Below, in pieces: positions 33,944-43,355 of a DNA stretch of 64,000 bases (position 1 is its first letter; every line of letters starts with the position of its first letter). Source of the stretch: Lyngbya sp. PCC 8106 (lineage in GTDB: Bacteria; Cyanobacteriota; Cyanobacteriia; Cyanobacteriales; Microcoleaceae). The stretch covers positions 62,001 to 126,000 of the forward strand of contig NZ_AAVU01000005.1 of the NCBI RefSeq assembly GCF_000169095.1, read 5' to 3'. The translations under genes were made by a program, and so were the position numbers. Below the pieces are notes generated by a model, which was not told the DNA's origin, made no database searches, and saw only the letters and a list, made by a program, of their open reading frames with translations.

Positions 33944-34963
33944 ATGATCCTATCGTCCTCTAGTCGCTATCAATTTACGGATGATTTAAACATCTGTCGC
34001 ATTTTAAATGGGATGTGGCAAGTTTCAGGTTCTCACGGACGCATTAACCCCTCATCGGCGATTGATAGTATGTTTCAGTATCTCGATGCTGGGTATACAA
34101 CTTGGGATCTGGCGGATCATTATGGCCCGGCTGAAGATTTTATTGGGGAGTTTCGCAAACAACTGCTTCATCAACGGGGTGAAGATGCTTTATCTAACCT
34201 ACAAGCCTTTACAAAATGGGTGCCTCGACCCGGTAAAATGACCCGATCTGTTGTTGAAAAAAATATTGATATCTCTCGTCAACGTATGGGAGTAGACAGC
34301 CTCGATTTATTACAGTTTCATTGGTGGGATTACCGCGATAAAAGTTATTTAGACGCGCTACAACACATGAGCCAATTGCAAACTGAAGGGAAGATCAAAC
34401 ATCTGGCTTTAACTAACTTTGATACTGAACATTTAAAAATTATTGTTGAGAATGGGATTAAGATTGTTTCTAATCAAGTTCAGTTTTCTTTGGTAGATCG
34501 TCGCCCCGTAAATCAGATGATTGAATATTGTCAAAAACAGGAGATTAAACTTTTGCCTTATGGGGTTTTGTGTGGAGGATTTTTATCGGAAAAGTATTTA
34601 AACCAACCGGAACCGCAAAATTTAAACCTAGAAACTGTTAGCTTGAAAAAATACAAAAATATGATTGATGCTTGGGGCGGTTGGAGTCTTTTTCAGGAGT
34701 TATTACAAACTCTCAAGGTGATCGCAGATAAACATCAAGTTACGATTCCGAATGTAGCTGTTCGTTATATTTTAGACCAACCAACGGTTGCTGGAACAAT
34801 GATCGGGGCGCGTTTAGGAATTTCTGAACATCTCAAAGAAAATGCTCATGTCTTTGAATTGAGTTTAGATGCAGAAGATCATCAAAGCATTCAGACAATA
34901 ACTGACAACTCTCAGGATTTATTTCAAATCATTGGAGATTGTGGAGATGAATATCGCCGCTAA
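33944..34963 (+). CDS. Aldo/keto reductase family protein
   Basis: This TIM-barrel oxidoreductase has 339 residues. The family tetrad is visible: Asp and Tyr in TTWDLADHYGPAEDF, Lys in FTKWVPRPG and His in LLQFHWWDYRD. The C-terminal half has SNQVQFSLVDRRP and a GARLGISEHLKEN cofactor-site segment. The substrate is unknown; in cyanobacteria and plants this subgroup is annotated as general aldehyde reductase. The start is uncertain: a GTG 24 bases upstream (33920) is in frame, and no strong SD marks either. The DUF2470 gene follows 78 bases later. Confidence 0.9.
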   Translation: MILSSSSRYQFTDDLNICRILNGMWQVSGSHGRINPSSAIDSMFQYLDAGYTTWDLADHYGPAEDFIGEFRKQLLHQRGEDALSNLQAFTKWVPRPGKMTRSVVEKNIDISRQRMGVDSLDLLQFHWWDYRDKSYLDALQHMSQLQTEGKIKHLALTNFDTEHLKIIVENGIKIVSNQVQFSLVDRRPVNQMIEYCQKQEIKLLPYGVLCGGFLSEKYLNQPEPQNLNLETVSLKKYKNMIDAWGGWSLFQELLQTLKVIADKHQVTIPNVAVRYILDQPTVAGTMIGARLGISEHLKENAHVFELSLDAEDHQSIQTITDNSQDLFQIIGDCGDEYRR

Positions 34964-35041
34964 GGAAATGTGGAAATTTTTTGCACTCTATTTGTGAGTG
35001 TTGTATTATAGATAAAACGAAAAGTGAGGCGAAGTTAAACC

Positions 35042-35329
35042 ATGTCAGCAGAACCGATTACCCCTGAAATTAGCGATCGCATTTGCGCTCATATGAATGA
35101 TGATCACGCCGAGGCGATTTTACTCTATGCTAAAGTCTATGCTAAAACTCCGAATGCAACTTCTGCTCGTCTGGTTTCTATTGACCCAGAAGGGATGGAT
35201 CTCACCGCTTTAGTTGAAGCCAAATCAACCCCGTTACGAGTTTCATTTGATCACACGCTAGAAAATTCGGAAGATGCTCATCATACCCTGATTGAGATGG
35301 TTAAACAAGCTCGAAAAATGTCTAAGTAA
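35042..35329 (+). CDS. DUF2470 domain protein
   Basis: This small soluble protein of 95 residues consists of one DUF2470 domain: RICAHMNDDHAEAILLYAK at the start, RLVSIDPEGMDLTAL in the centre and HHTLIEMVKQARK at the end. The domain is usually the C-terminal part of heme-binding HugZ-like or pyridoxamine-oxidase-like proteins, where the MNxDH motif takes part in heme contacts. Stand-alone copies are common in cyanobacteria, and their role (possibly heme or tetrapyrrole handling) is not settled. A clear GAGG SD precedes the ATG. Confidence 0.88.
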   Translation: MSAEPITPEISDRICAHMNDDHAEAILLYAKVYAKTPNATSARLVSIDPEGMDLTALVEAKSTPLRVSFDHTLENSEDAHHTLIEMVKQARKMSK

Positions 35330-35365
35330 CAGGGTAAAATTTTTCAATGATTTAGAATAAAAATA

Positions 35366-36034
35366 TTAGTTTTTTTGAGTATTTTGTAGTTTGTCGATCG
35401 CTTTCGTTAAACGGATCAGATAGGGTTTGACCACATCTCGATTTTGCTGATCGAGTTTCACGATTTGTCGATGAAGCTGATTGATTTTGACATGAAGTTT
35501 CCCTTCGTGATCAGAAGATACGAGAGGAGTAATATCGGACTCTAGAGGGTCTGTAGAGTAGTCAGAAGTCAGAGGGACATGATCAGAAACAGGAGTTTGT
35601 TTCACCGCTTCTACCGCTTCTTCTATGAGTTTGAGGCGAACATTTATCACTTCCCAATCTTGCTGTCGAATCACATCATGTTCTAAACTTTGGGTCACAC
35701 GCTGTAACTCTGTTAAAACTTCAGTAATGGGATCGAGTTCAGTCGGTTCAGCAGGTATATTTTGCACCTGTTCCTGTAGAGATTGGACAACTGTATGCAC
35801 ATCGGCGATCGCAGATTCGCTATACTGTCGAACTTGTTGTTCAAACCGTTGTCGATTAATTAAATTTAACCATAATGCAGCGCTGATTGGAGTTGCAGCA
35901 TATAAAATCTGCTTATACCATGCAGCAGTAACGATAGAACCGATGGTTGAACCGACGACAGCACTGTATTCGGCGATTTTCCACCAATCTGTTGATGTTT
36001 GTGAGGGTGTTGAGGAAGTTTCTCTATTGTGCAT
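35366..36034 (-). CDS. Hypothetical membrane-anchored coiled-coil protein
   Basis: I do not recognise a named family. From the ATG at 36034 it has 222 residues (a TTG nine codons earlier is an alternative). A membrane hairpin lies at about 20-60 (AEYSAVVGSTIGSIVTAAWY; ILYAATPISAALWLNLI), followed by a long charged coiled coil (about 65-140, and again at 185-220, HRQIVKLDQQNRDVVKPYL). The central linker is Asp/Ser-rich. It has the shape of a membrane-linked scaffold. It converges on the DUF2470 gene with 36 bases between. Confidence 0.65.
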   Translation of the reverse strand: MHNRETSSTPSQTSTDWWKIAEYSAVVGSTIGSIVTAAWYKQILYAATPISAALWLNLINRQRFEQQVRQYSESAIADVHTVVQSLQEQVQNIPAEPTELDPITEVLTELQRVTQSLEHDVIRQQDWEVINVRLKLIEEAVEAVKQTPVSDHVPLTSDYSTDPLESDITPLVSSDHEGKLHVKINQLHRQIVKLDQQNRDVVKPYLIRLTKAIDKLQNTQKN

Positions 36035-36316
36035 GGCGATCGCTAGAGCAAACAGTAACAAAGCAATGCTAACCTAAACGGGGACTGATCACTAAAATTG
36101 ATGCCAAAATCAGGATACAGTCTATTTGGGTGACTTTTTCGGTGTTCGTCTTTTTTAATAATACTTCACATTTTTATTTCCGTTTAACAGTTGGGAACTG
36201 TCCCCAATCGTCCTAAGATGATCTCAGGGACATTTGCAGACACAGCAAGCCAGACTTCAGGATTTGTTTGTTTCATCATCATTTGTTCCGCTTGTCAAGT
36301 ATTAGGCGATTGTGTA

Positions 36317-36637
36317 ATGCGTATAAGAATTGTAGAAAATTTTGATGCTGATTTTATCCTCGATCCGCAAGTAAAAACCATATTATTTAACTTACTCACA
36401 AGTGAAAGTTTTCTCAATCAAGTTAGTCAGCCAGTGAATGGAAAAGCGGTAGAATTTACCGAACTTTTATTTCAACCCATTCCTTACAGTGTGCAAACTC
36501 CGAAAGGAATGCCCAGGGAATTTGAACAATATCACGAATCTGAAGATTATATTATTGTCAACGTTCCACCTAACTTTATGTTTCAAGCAAAAATTTTCCA
36601 GCCCAGTCGTTTATGTGCGATTTATCGCCTCGTTTAA
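36317..36637 (+). CDS. Hypothetical protein, 106 aa
   Basis: I do not recognise the family. The longer reading from 36191 adds a hydrophobic but unlikely N-terminus; I prefer the ATG at 36317 (RIRIVENFDADFILD). The protein is a single small alpha/beta domain with LFQPIPYSVQTPKGMPREFE and DYIIVNVPPNFMFQAKIF, no cysteines in the core and no membrane segment. It is 58 bases upstream of the GIY-YIG gene on the same strand and may belong to its transcript. Confidence 0.6.
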   Translation: MRIRIVENFDADFILDPQVKTILFNLLTSESFLNQVSQPVNGKAVEFTELLFQPIPYSVQTPKGMPREFEQYHESEDYIIVNVPPNFMFQAKIFQPSRLCAIYRLV

Positions 36638-36695
36638 AGTTAATAAAACTTAGCTCAATTTCTCAAACGTAAATTATTTTTAACCTGATCTCAAA

Positions 36696-37235
36696 ATGAC
36701 AACTCAAGCCGAAATTCCCACCTTAGCCAGTTTAGACTCTATTTCCTATATTAACGAACAAGGTCAACTTCCAGAAAGTTTACAAGGAAAAATCGGAGTT
36801 TATGCTATTTTTGATGCTGATCAAGTCTTGCAATATGTCGGATATTCTCGCGATATTTATCTCAGTTTAAAACAGCATCTCGTGCGGCAACCTCAAGGCT
36901 GTTATTGGGTAAAAGTTCAAACGATTGACCGTCCAAGTCGGACAATCTTAGAAGAAATACGACAAGCTTGGATCACTGAAAATGGTTCAGTTCCGGTTGG
37001 AAATGGAGAACAAATCGAACAATGGAATCAACCGATTAATGTGAAACCATTGATGAGTGAGGAGGAAAATAAAACCTATAATCATCTTGATGAAATTGAC
37101 AAAGAAAAGCATTTAAAAAAAGTTTCGAGACGAATTGAAGCTCAGATTTTAGACCAACTCAAAGAACGGGGTTTACAAGCAGAAATTCGCTTTAATCCCA
37201 AACTGAAAACAAGTGGTTTATTAGATTTGAAATAA
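36696..37235 (+). CDS. GIY-YIG nuclease-fold protein
   Basis: This 179-residue protein has a GIY-YIG core at about 28-95: GVYAIFD corresponds to GIY, QYVGYSRDIY to YIG with the following Arg, and EEIRQAWITENG holds the conserved Glu region. The C-terminal 70 residues (about 110-179) are charged helices with KKVSRRIEAQILDQLKERGL, perhaps a nucleic-acid- or protein-binding tail. The fold is found in repair and homing nucleases (UvrC, SLX1, I-TevI) but small cyanobacterial members are uncharacterised. It sits 11 bases before a methyltransferase-like gene, so they are translationally close. Confidence 0.82.
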   Translation: MTTQAEIPTLASLDSISYINEQGQLPESLQGKIGVYAIFDADQVLQYVGYSRDIYLSLKQHLVRQPQGCYWVKVQTIDRPSRTILEEIRQAWITENGSVPVGNGEQIEQWNQPINVKPLMSEEENKTYNHLDEIDKEKHLKKVSRRIEAQILDQLKERGLQAEIRFNPKLKTSGLLDLK

Positions 37236-37246
37236 AGGAGATCAAT

Positions 37247-37939
37247 ATGGGATTTCAACTCAGTAATATTATTCCTTGGGGACGTAGTTTTGAAGATTAT
37301 CTAGAAATGTTTGCCTTGACTCCCGAGGATTTAGAACGTTCAATTTTAGACTGTGCGGGTGGCCCTGCTAGCTTCAATGTAGACATGAAACGGCGAGGAT
37401 ATCGGGTTATTTCTTGTGATCCGATTTATCAATTTTCAGCCTCTAAAATTAACCAGCGTATTCAAGAAACTTACTCAATAGTTGTCGAACAACTCCATCA
37501 AAATAAAGAAAATTATGTTTGGAATAATATCAAGTCTCCTGAACATTTAGGAGAGTTGAGAATGGAGGCGATGCAAAGATTTTTAGAAGATTTTTCTCTG
37601 GGAAAAGCAGAAGAACGTTATGTCACCGCCGAGTTACCCAAATTACCCTTTAATTCTCAACAATTTGATCTCGCCTTGAATAGTCATTTACTGTTTAGCT
37701 ATTCTCAACATTTATCAGAAGATTTTCATCTCGAATCTGTGTTAGAATTGTGTAGAGTCGCGCGAGAAGTTAGAATTTTTCCGTTGTTAGAACTTAGTGG
37801 AAATCTTTCTCCTTTTTTGAGTCCGGTGATCAGCAATTTACAGCAGCAAGGATGGAGGGTTGAAATTGAACCTGTTGCTTATGAGTTTCAAAAAGGTGGA
37901 AATCAGATGTTGAGACTATTTAAAACAACTATCGATTAA
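37247..37939 (+). CDS. SAM-dependent methyltransferase-like protein
   Basis: This 230-residue protein has a Rossmann-type motif I in ILDCAGGPASFNVDMKRRGY, an acidic motif II at VISCDPIYQF and a motif IV-like segment FDLALNSHLLFSY. The glycine-rich loop is CAGGPAS, a form seen in class I methyltransferases of uncertain substrate. An AAGGAG SD lies just before the ATG. It follows the GIY-YIG gene by 11 bases and its last four bases overlap the convergent cyclase gene. Whether it modifies nucleic acid, protein or a small molecule cannot be told. Confidence 0.78.
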   Translation: MGFQLSNIIPWGRSFEDYLEMFALTPEDLERSILDCAGGPASFNVDMKRRGYRVISCDPIYQFSASKINQRIQETYSIVVEQLHQNKENYVWNNIKSPEHLGELRMEAMQRFLEDFSLGKAEERYVTAELPKLPFNSQQFDLALNSHLLFSYSQHLSEDFHLESVLELCRVAREVRIFPLLELSGNLSPFLSPVISNLQQQGWRVEIEPVAYEFQKGGNQMLRLFKTTID

Positions 37940-40110
37940 AAATTATCCTGTTTTTTCAGTAGCCAATAAGTATTCATTTTACCTTTACCTTTGATCTCAA
38001 CTAAACCCCGTTTTTCCAAGTAATATTCATCCTTTAACCGTTCATAAGTGGCTTCAGTAACTTGAATACGTCCAGGTGATCCAGAAGACTCCATCCGGGA
38101 TGCAATATTAACTGCATCTCCCCAAAGATCATAAATAAACTTCTTAATTCCAATCACACCTGCGACAACCGAACCTGTGTTAATTCCGATCCGAATTTGA
38201 AAGTTTTCGAGTCCATCTATTCCTAAAATTGAAGTAGTTTGAAAGCGACTCATTTCGGCTTGCATTTCCAAAGCCATATCGGCAATAGCTTCGGCATGAT
38301 TAGCTTGAGGTAAAGGTAATCCTCCGACAACCATATAAGCATCACCAATTGTTTTGATTTTCTCTAATTTATATTTTTCTGCCAATCGATCAAAAATAGA
38401 AAAAACTTCATTCAGTAAACTCACCAATTCTATCGGGGGAATTCGTGCAGATAAAGGTGTAAACCCGACAATATCTGCAAATAAAATTGTCACTTCTTCG
38501 ATAGCAGAAGCAATCGCTTTTTGGTCTTTTTTGAGTTTTTCAGCAATGGCTTTTGGTAAAATATTTAGTAAAAGCTGTTCAGATCGTTCTTTTTCTTGAC
38601 GGAGTTCAGCAGTTCGTTCTTCAACTCGTTGTTCTAAGGTAATAAAAGATTCCTGTAGTTGTTGTGTCATCGTATTAAAAGAACTGGCTAATATCCCTAA
38701 TTCTTCGATGGATTCAATAGTTACTTTTTGATGAAGTTCACTACTAGCCTTTGCTGATTTTGCACCCCTGGCAATGGCTTGACTGGCTTCACTGAGTCTT
38801 AAAATCGGTTTAGCTATCCAACGAGTCGTTAAAATTCCAAATCCAGTCGCTAAAATCAAAGCCACAATACAGAGTAAAATAGTGAGGCGAGTATTTGCAT
38901 TAATTTGTTGCATAAAATCTGATTCCGGAACAACCATCACAATCAGCCAATCAATTCCTCGGGAATCAGAAAGCGGAGTCACTTGTAAAAATTCTCGCCG
39001 TCCATTGAGTTGAAAAGTAAGTTGAGTTTGAGTCTGAATATTCTCTAAACTGCCAAAATGTTCGATCAGGTATTCAGCCGTTGCATGAGTTAATAAATTT
39101 CGACTATCAACCGCTTTGAGTCGTTGAGGTTCGGAGTTTTTTGAAATCACTGTAAAAGTCTCTTCTAAGGTAGAAGTCGCAACTAAAACCCCGTTGCGTT
39201 CCATCACAAAAGTTTGTCCGGTTTTGCCAATTTTTAAACGACTCAAAAATTCGCTAATTCGTTCTAAGGTTAAGTCAGTGCTAGCAACGCCTAAAAGATT
39301 TCCCTGTTGATCATAAATCGGTTGATTTGCAGAAACGACTAAAGCTTTAGATCCAAAGTAAGCATAAATTTCACTCCAAACCTGTTTTCTAGAATAAGTT
39401 GCAGACTGATACCAGGGTCGATTTCTCGGGTCATAGTTGTCTTGTTCACTGACTAATTCGGTGCGATTTCCTTGACTATCTGCTAGCCATTTTTGCAGTT
39501 TTTGATCGGTATTTTCTGTCAAAACATCAAATTCTATCGAGCCATCATCATAACGATTTGCACCAACATATTCACCCTGACTGGTGCCAATCCCGACATA
39601 ACTTGCTGTGGGAAATTGCTGCATTTGGTTCCAAAGATAACCTTCGAGACGGTCAACTTGGTCTAAATTAATTAAATCTTGACGAATCGCATCAACATTA
39701 ATTTTATTAATTAAATGTGGCATTTCTAGATAAGTATTCAGTTCTTGTTGAATCCGATGATTGAGTTCAACTTGTAACTGAGTTGCCAAATCGTTAACAG
39801 CACTTGATCCATTTCTAAATGAAAGCCACCCCGTTAACCCGACTGCGGCAAAAATCTGGATTAAAAAGGGAACAACCAGTACAAAACGCAGAGGTAATTT
39901 AGGTATACCATTGGCAAATTGACGAAAAATTAGCTTGGATGGCATAGGTGAATATTTCGGAGTTGTTAATTGAGAACCAGCATTCCGATGTTGGCTAGAG
40001 TCAAAATTCGCCTCCCTAAATTTTGTGAACATTGTTGGAATGTCAAGAAATGTCAAAATTAGTCTATCTATTTTACTGTATCGAAATTTTAATCGTTGTG
40101 TGTCACTCAC
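37936..40110 (-). CDS. Class III adenylate/guanylate cyclase with Cache and HAMP domains
   Basis: This 724-residue membrane sensor has a first membrane helix at about 77-100 (FVLVVPFLIQIFAAVGLTGW), an extracytoplasmic double Cache domain (about 105-395), a second helix (about 405-425, LLCIVALILATGFGILTTRW), HAMP (425-485), a short coiled coil (490-525), and the CHD catalytic domain (540-715) with ILFADIVGFTPLS, GDAYMVVGG and the C-terminal NIASRMESSG. The metal-binding Asp of FADIVGF is present. The nucleotide specificity (cAMP or cGMP) is not decided; the signal is probably a small extracellular ligand. The start is a GTG; ATGs at codons 27 and 56 are alternatives, since the first 55 residues look like linker. 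Confidence 0.93.
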   Translation of the reverse strand: MSDTQRLKFRYSKIDRLILTFLDIPTMFTKFREANFDSSQHRNAGSQLTTPKYSPMPSKLIFRQFANGIPKLPLRFVLVVPFLIQIFAAVGLTGWLSFRNGSSAVNDLATQLQVELNHRIQQELNTYLEMPHLINKINVDAIRQDLINLDQVDRLEGYLWNQMQQFPTASYVGIGTSQGEYVGANRYDDGSIEFDVLTENTDQKLQKWLADSQGNRTELVSEQDNYDPRNRPWYQSATYSRKQVWSEIYAYFGSKALVVSANQPIYDQQGNLLGVASTDLTLERISEFLSRLKIGKTGQTFVMERNGVLVATSTLEETFTVISKNSEPQRLKAVDSRNLLTHATAEYLIEHFGSLENIQTQTQLTFQLNGRREFLQVTPLSDSRGIDWLIVMVVPESDFMQQINANTRLTILLCIVALILATGFGILTTRWIAKPILRLSEASQAIARGAKSAKASSELHQKVTIESIEELGILASSFNTMTQQLQESFITLEQRVEERTAELRQEKERSEQLLLNILPKAIAEKLKKDQKAIASAIEEVTILFADIVGFTPLSARIPPIELVSLLNEVFSIFDRLAEKYKLEKIKTIGDAYMVVGGLPLPQANHAEAIADMALEMQAEMSRFQTTSILGIDGLENFQIRIGINTGSVVAGVIGIKKFIYDLWGDAVNIASRMESSGSPGRIQVTEATYERLKDEYYLEKRGLVEIKGKGKMNTYWLLKKQDNF

Positions 40111-40643
40111 CTGGACAGTCTGAAAACTGGATGGGTCTAAGAGAGTTGAGTAGAGTTATTCACAGAAAAAAGGACTATTTTGATTTTCTCTCTCACTAAA
40201 AATTGTACAAATATTTGATTTGAGATCGGACTTAATTAATTTGTTGTCTATGAAGCGATTTTGTAGCTTTTTTGGGAAATTTGTATAGATTTAGAAGCTT
40301 GATTGAATTATAAATTTAGTGTTATAACAAGTGATAACTGCTCGCTACAGATAGATTAACGCAGTAAACATTTGTAATGTATTTTAGGTGAAGATACCCC
40401 TGATGTATTGATGTCTTGATGGGTCACTCCCCACTTCCCAAAAAGGGAAAACCTGATAGACAATAAGGTGCAGAACCGAAAACTTTTTTGGTTTTTGCTA
40501 AGAGTTTAGTTGAAAGTAAGCATAACCCGCAATGACAATACCAAACAATTTTTTTTAATACAAGCGGGTTATTGCAATCACCCACTTTCAATCCGAAAAC
40601 AGGGTTAAATATCCTTCGCATTTGTAGAGATCAGGGTTCATCC
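40111..40643. other. Gene-free spacer with a 9-base inverted repeat
   Basis: No gene supported. A perfect inverted repeat ATAACCCGC (40522-40530) / GCGGGTTAT (40564-40572) lies about 70 bases before the small exported-protein gene, with an AT-rich loop of about 33 bases containing TTTTTTTT. It could be a terminator-like structure, an operator or a decayed element. The rest is AT-rich and without recognisable signals. Confidence 0.45.
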
Positions 40644-40835
40644 ATGAAAAACACAGTTCTATTCAGCTCGTTAATTTTATCGGCAAGTTTGACTCTGAGT
40701 CAGGCTATAAGTTGGAGTAGCAATTCTACCCGCTTTTCTCTCAATCAACTGACCTCAAACGGTGAGATTATTGTCTATGAAGCAACAGATGAAGATGGTA
40801 ATCGTGAGGATGTCAAAACAAAGCAAAACAGTTAG
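40644..40835 (+). CDS. Hypothetical small exported protein, 63 aa
   Basis: From ATG 40644 the protein has a signal peptide (KNTVLFSSLILSASLTLSQA, cleavage after SQA) and a mature part of about 40 residues rich in Asp, Glu and Asn. The family is unknown. An in-frame ATG 72 bases earlier (40572) adds residues with no signal character and is unlikely. It ends 165 bases before the LpxB-related gene. Evidence is the signal peptide only. Confidence 0.5.
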   Translation: MKNTVLFSSLILSASLTLSQAISWSSNSTRFSLNQLTSNGEIIVYEATDEDGNREDVKTKQNS

Positions 40836-40999
40836 TCACACCGTTAATTTTCTCCGCCCATCATTAATTGACTCGTCAGAAATGATGCAACCCAGTGAGT
40901 TGTGATCGAAACGAAACATAAAATCTGGGGTGATTAACTTCACTTGTTGCTGCTGTACTGCTAATCTGACGAAAAGAACGTTAATGTGTCTGAAAAGGC

Positions 41000-42247
41000 G
41001 TGAAATTATTGTGTCTGAGTAACGGTCATGGGGAGGATGCGATTGCTGTTCGCATTTTACAACAATTGCAGCGTTTTCCCAACCCTCCCCAGTTAGCTGC
41101 TTTACCTTTAGTTGGAGATGGCATTGCCTATCGTCAACTGGAAAATGTGACAATTGCCGGACCGGTTCAGCAAATGCCTTCCGGGGGTTTTATTTATATG
41201 GATGGCAGACAATTGTTGCGAGATGTACAGGGGGGTTTGTTGCAGCTAACCCGCATTCAATTTCAAATTATTCGGAATTGGGCAAAACAGGGTGCATTTA
41301 TACTCGCAGTTGGGGATATTGTCCCGCTCCTATTTGCCAAACTGAGTGGTGCCAATTATGCTTTTGTCGGTACCGCCAAATCAGAATATTATCTGCGAGA
41401 TGAACAAGGGCCATTATCACGTCAGTCTTGGATGCAGCGTTGGGAAGGTTGGTCGGGTTCAGTTTATTTGCCTTGGGAACGTTGGTTAATGAGTCATCCT
41501 AACTGCAAAGCGGTTTTTCCCCGAGATCGTTTGACCACTGAAACCCTCTTAAAATGGTCAATTCCAGCTTATAATCTGGGAAATCCGATGATGGATGATT
41601 TGCAACCTCAGACCCCTGCTCTTTCTAAGAGCAACGAAACGCTGACCATCGCCCTTTTACCCGGTTCTCGCCCACCAGAAGCCTATGAAAATTGGCAACA
41701 GATTACTGCTGGTGTCACTGAGTTAGTCGAAGCTTTTTCTGGGGGAAAAGACCGACAACAGCCCAAAAATTTGGTCTTTTTAGCCGCGATCGCTCCTTCT
41801 TTGGACTTGAATCCGTTGGGTGAGGGTTTGATCGCTTTAGGATGGAATAAGACAGATGTACAGACCGATTTAGACGTTGAATATACCTATAAAAATGCGA
41901 TCGTGATTTTGACGCAGCGCTTTAGTGATTGTTTGCATCAAGCAGATCTGGCCATTGCAATGGCAGGCACCGCAACCGAACAGTTTGTGGGTTTAGGAAA
42001 ACCAGCGATCGCCCTAGAGGGTCGAGGCCCACAATTCACCCCAAGATTTGCAGAAGCCCAAAGTCGTCTGCTCGGGCCTTCATTAATTTTAGTCAAACAT
42101 CCGAGCGATATTCCGAATATTGTGCGATCGCTGATCGGGGATCAAAATCGGTTAAAATTAATTGCAGAAAATGGTCAAAAACGAATGGGACAACCCGGAG
42201 CTGCTGACCGAATTGCCCAATGTTTAATCAAACAGTTAATTGAATAA
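41000..42247 (+). CDS. Lipid-A-disaccharide synthase-related protein
   Basis: This 415-residue protein starts at a GTG with an AAAGG just before it. It opens with KLLCLSNGHGEDAIAVRIL, the GT-B glycosyltransferase N-terminus, and has LLPGSRPPEAYENW, MAGTATEQFVGLGKPAIALE and QFTPRFAEAQSRLLG in the second Rossmann domain. This set is typical of the cyanobacterial LpxB-related group (a TIGR03492-type family) that is distinct from true LpxB. Likely a glycosyltransferase of envelope lipids, but the substrate is unknown. It is plus-strand and faces the galE gene, nine bases apart at their ends. Confidence 0.85.
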   Translation: MKLLCLSNGHGEDAIAVRILQQLQRFPNPPQLAALPLVGDGIAYRQLENVTIAGPVQQMPSGGFIYMDGRQLLRDVQGGLLQLTRIQFQIIRNWAKQGAFILAVGDIVPLLFAKLSGANYAFVGTAKSEYYLRDEQGPLSRQSWMQRWEGWSGSVYLPWERWLMSHPNCKAVFPRDRLTTETLLKWSIPAYNLGNPMMDDLQPQTPALSKSNETLTIALLPGSRPPEAYENWQQITAGVTELVEAFSGGKDRQQPKNLVFLAAIAPSLDLNPLGEGLIALGWNKTDVQTDLDVEYTYKNAIVILTQRFSDCLHQADLAIAMAGTATEQFVGLGKPAIALEGRGPQFTPRFAEAQSRLLGPSLILVKHPSDIPNIVRSLIGDQNRLKLIAENGQKRMGQPGAADRIAQCLIKQLIE

Positions 42248-42255
42248 GCCTTAAA

Positions 42256-43254
42256 TTAACCGTGCCGCTTTTGATGCCATTGCCAAGCATGAGAAATAAT
42301 CGTATTCAAGTCAGAATATTGAGGATTCCATCCTAAAATCTGACGGGCTTTTTCCCCACTTCCGACTAAAGCCGGAGGATCTCCGGGACGGCGATCGCAT
42401 TCAACCGCAATAATATCCCGTCCTGTAACTTGACGAGCCGTTTCTATCACCTCTTTAACCGAAAATCCATTGCCATTTCCGAGATTAAAGACATCAGTTT
42501 TTCCGCCTTTGATCAGATACTCTAGCCCTAAAACATGAGCCGTCGCCAAGTCAGTCACATGAATATAATCTCGGACACAAGTTCCATCAGGAGTTGGATA
42601 ATCAGTCCCAAAAATGGATAGAGACTCTCGTTTACCCAAAGCCGCCATTAAAGTCAGAGGAATCAAATGAGTTTCGGGCTGATGATCTTCTCCTAAAGAC
42701 CCATCTGGATCAGCTCCCGCCGCGTTAAAATAGCGAAACCAAACCGATTTAAAATCATAAGCATGATCAAAATCTGATAATATTTTTTCGACCATGAGCT
42801 TCGTCATCCCATAAGGATTAATGGGATTTTGGGGATGATCTTCAGGAATGGGAACTTGTTGAGGAATACCGTAAGTTGCACAAGTTGAAGAAAAAACAAA
42901 CTTATTAATAGATGCGTCTTTCATCGCTTCTAATAGCGTCAGCGTACCGACGACATTATTGCGATAATACTTATCAGGAGCCGATACAGACTCACCCACA
43001 TAAGCATAGGCGGCAAAGTGCATCACCGCATCAATTTTACGCATCGAAAACAAATTATCCAGCAGTTGGCGATCATTGGTATCTCCAACAATCAATTCTA
43101 CTTTGAGGACTTGTTCAACGACATCGCGATGACCATAAACGAGGTTATCTAAGATCACAACCTCATAACCTGAACGTTGCAGAGCTAAAACCGCATGAGA
43201 ACCGATATATCCGGCTCCGCCCGTTACTAGAACTGTTGGCTTGACTTGAGACAC
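42256..43254 (-). CDS. galE: UDP-glucose 4-epimerase
   Basis: The enzyme interconverts UDP-glucose and UDP-galactose with bound NAD, feeding sugar polymers. It has 332 residues. The NAD-binding GGAGYIGSHAVL is at the N-terminus, catalytic Ser/Thr in FSSTCATYG, and YxxxK in NPYGMTKLMVEKI. RYFNAAGADPDG and DGTCVRDYIHVTDLA are GalE hallmarks. It stands alone on its strand, facing the LpxB-related gene, with a Zn-ribbon protein and a glycosyltransferase upstream, in line with envelope or exopolysaccharide work. Confidence 0.95.
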   Translation of the reverse strand: MSQVKPTVLVTGGAGYIGSHAVLALQRSGYEVVILDNLVYGHRDVVEQVLKVELIVGDTNDRQLLDNLFSMRKIDAVMHFAAYAYVGESVSAPDKYYRNNVVGTLTLLEAMKDASINKFVFSSTCATYGIPQQVPIPEDHPQNPINPYGMTKLMVEKILSDFDHAYDFKSVWFRYFNAAGADPDGSLGEDHQPETHLIPLTLMAALGKRESLSIFGTDYPTPDGTCVRDYIHVTDLATAHVLGLEYLIKGGKTDVFNLGNGNGFSVKEVIETARQVTGRDIIAVECDRRPGDPPALVGSGEKARQILGWNPQYSDLNTIISHAWQWHQKRHG

Positions 43255-43355
43255 GTTAACTCTTAACTCCTATTTGAGCCGAACTAAAGTTTTATTTTTC
43301 TCTCGGTCAGCATTCCCTAACTCCGTACAACGAAGCGAGATCTGACTCCCTTAAA

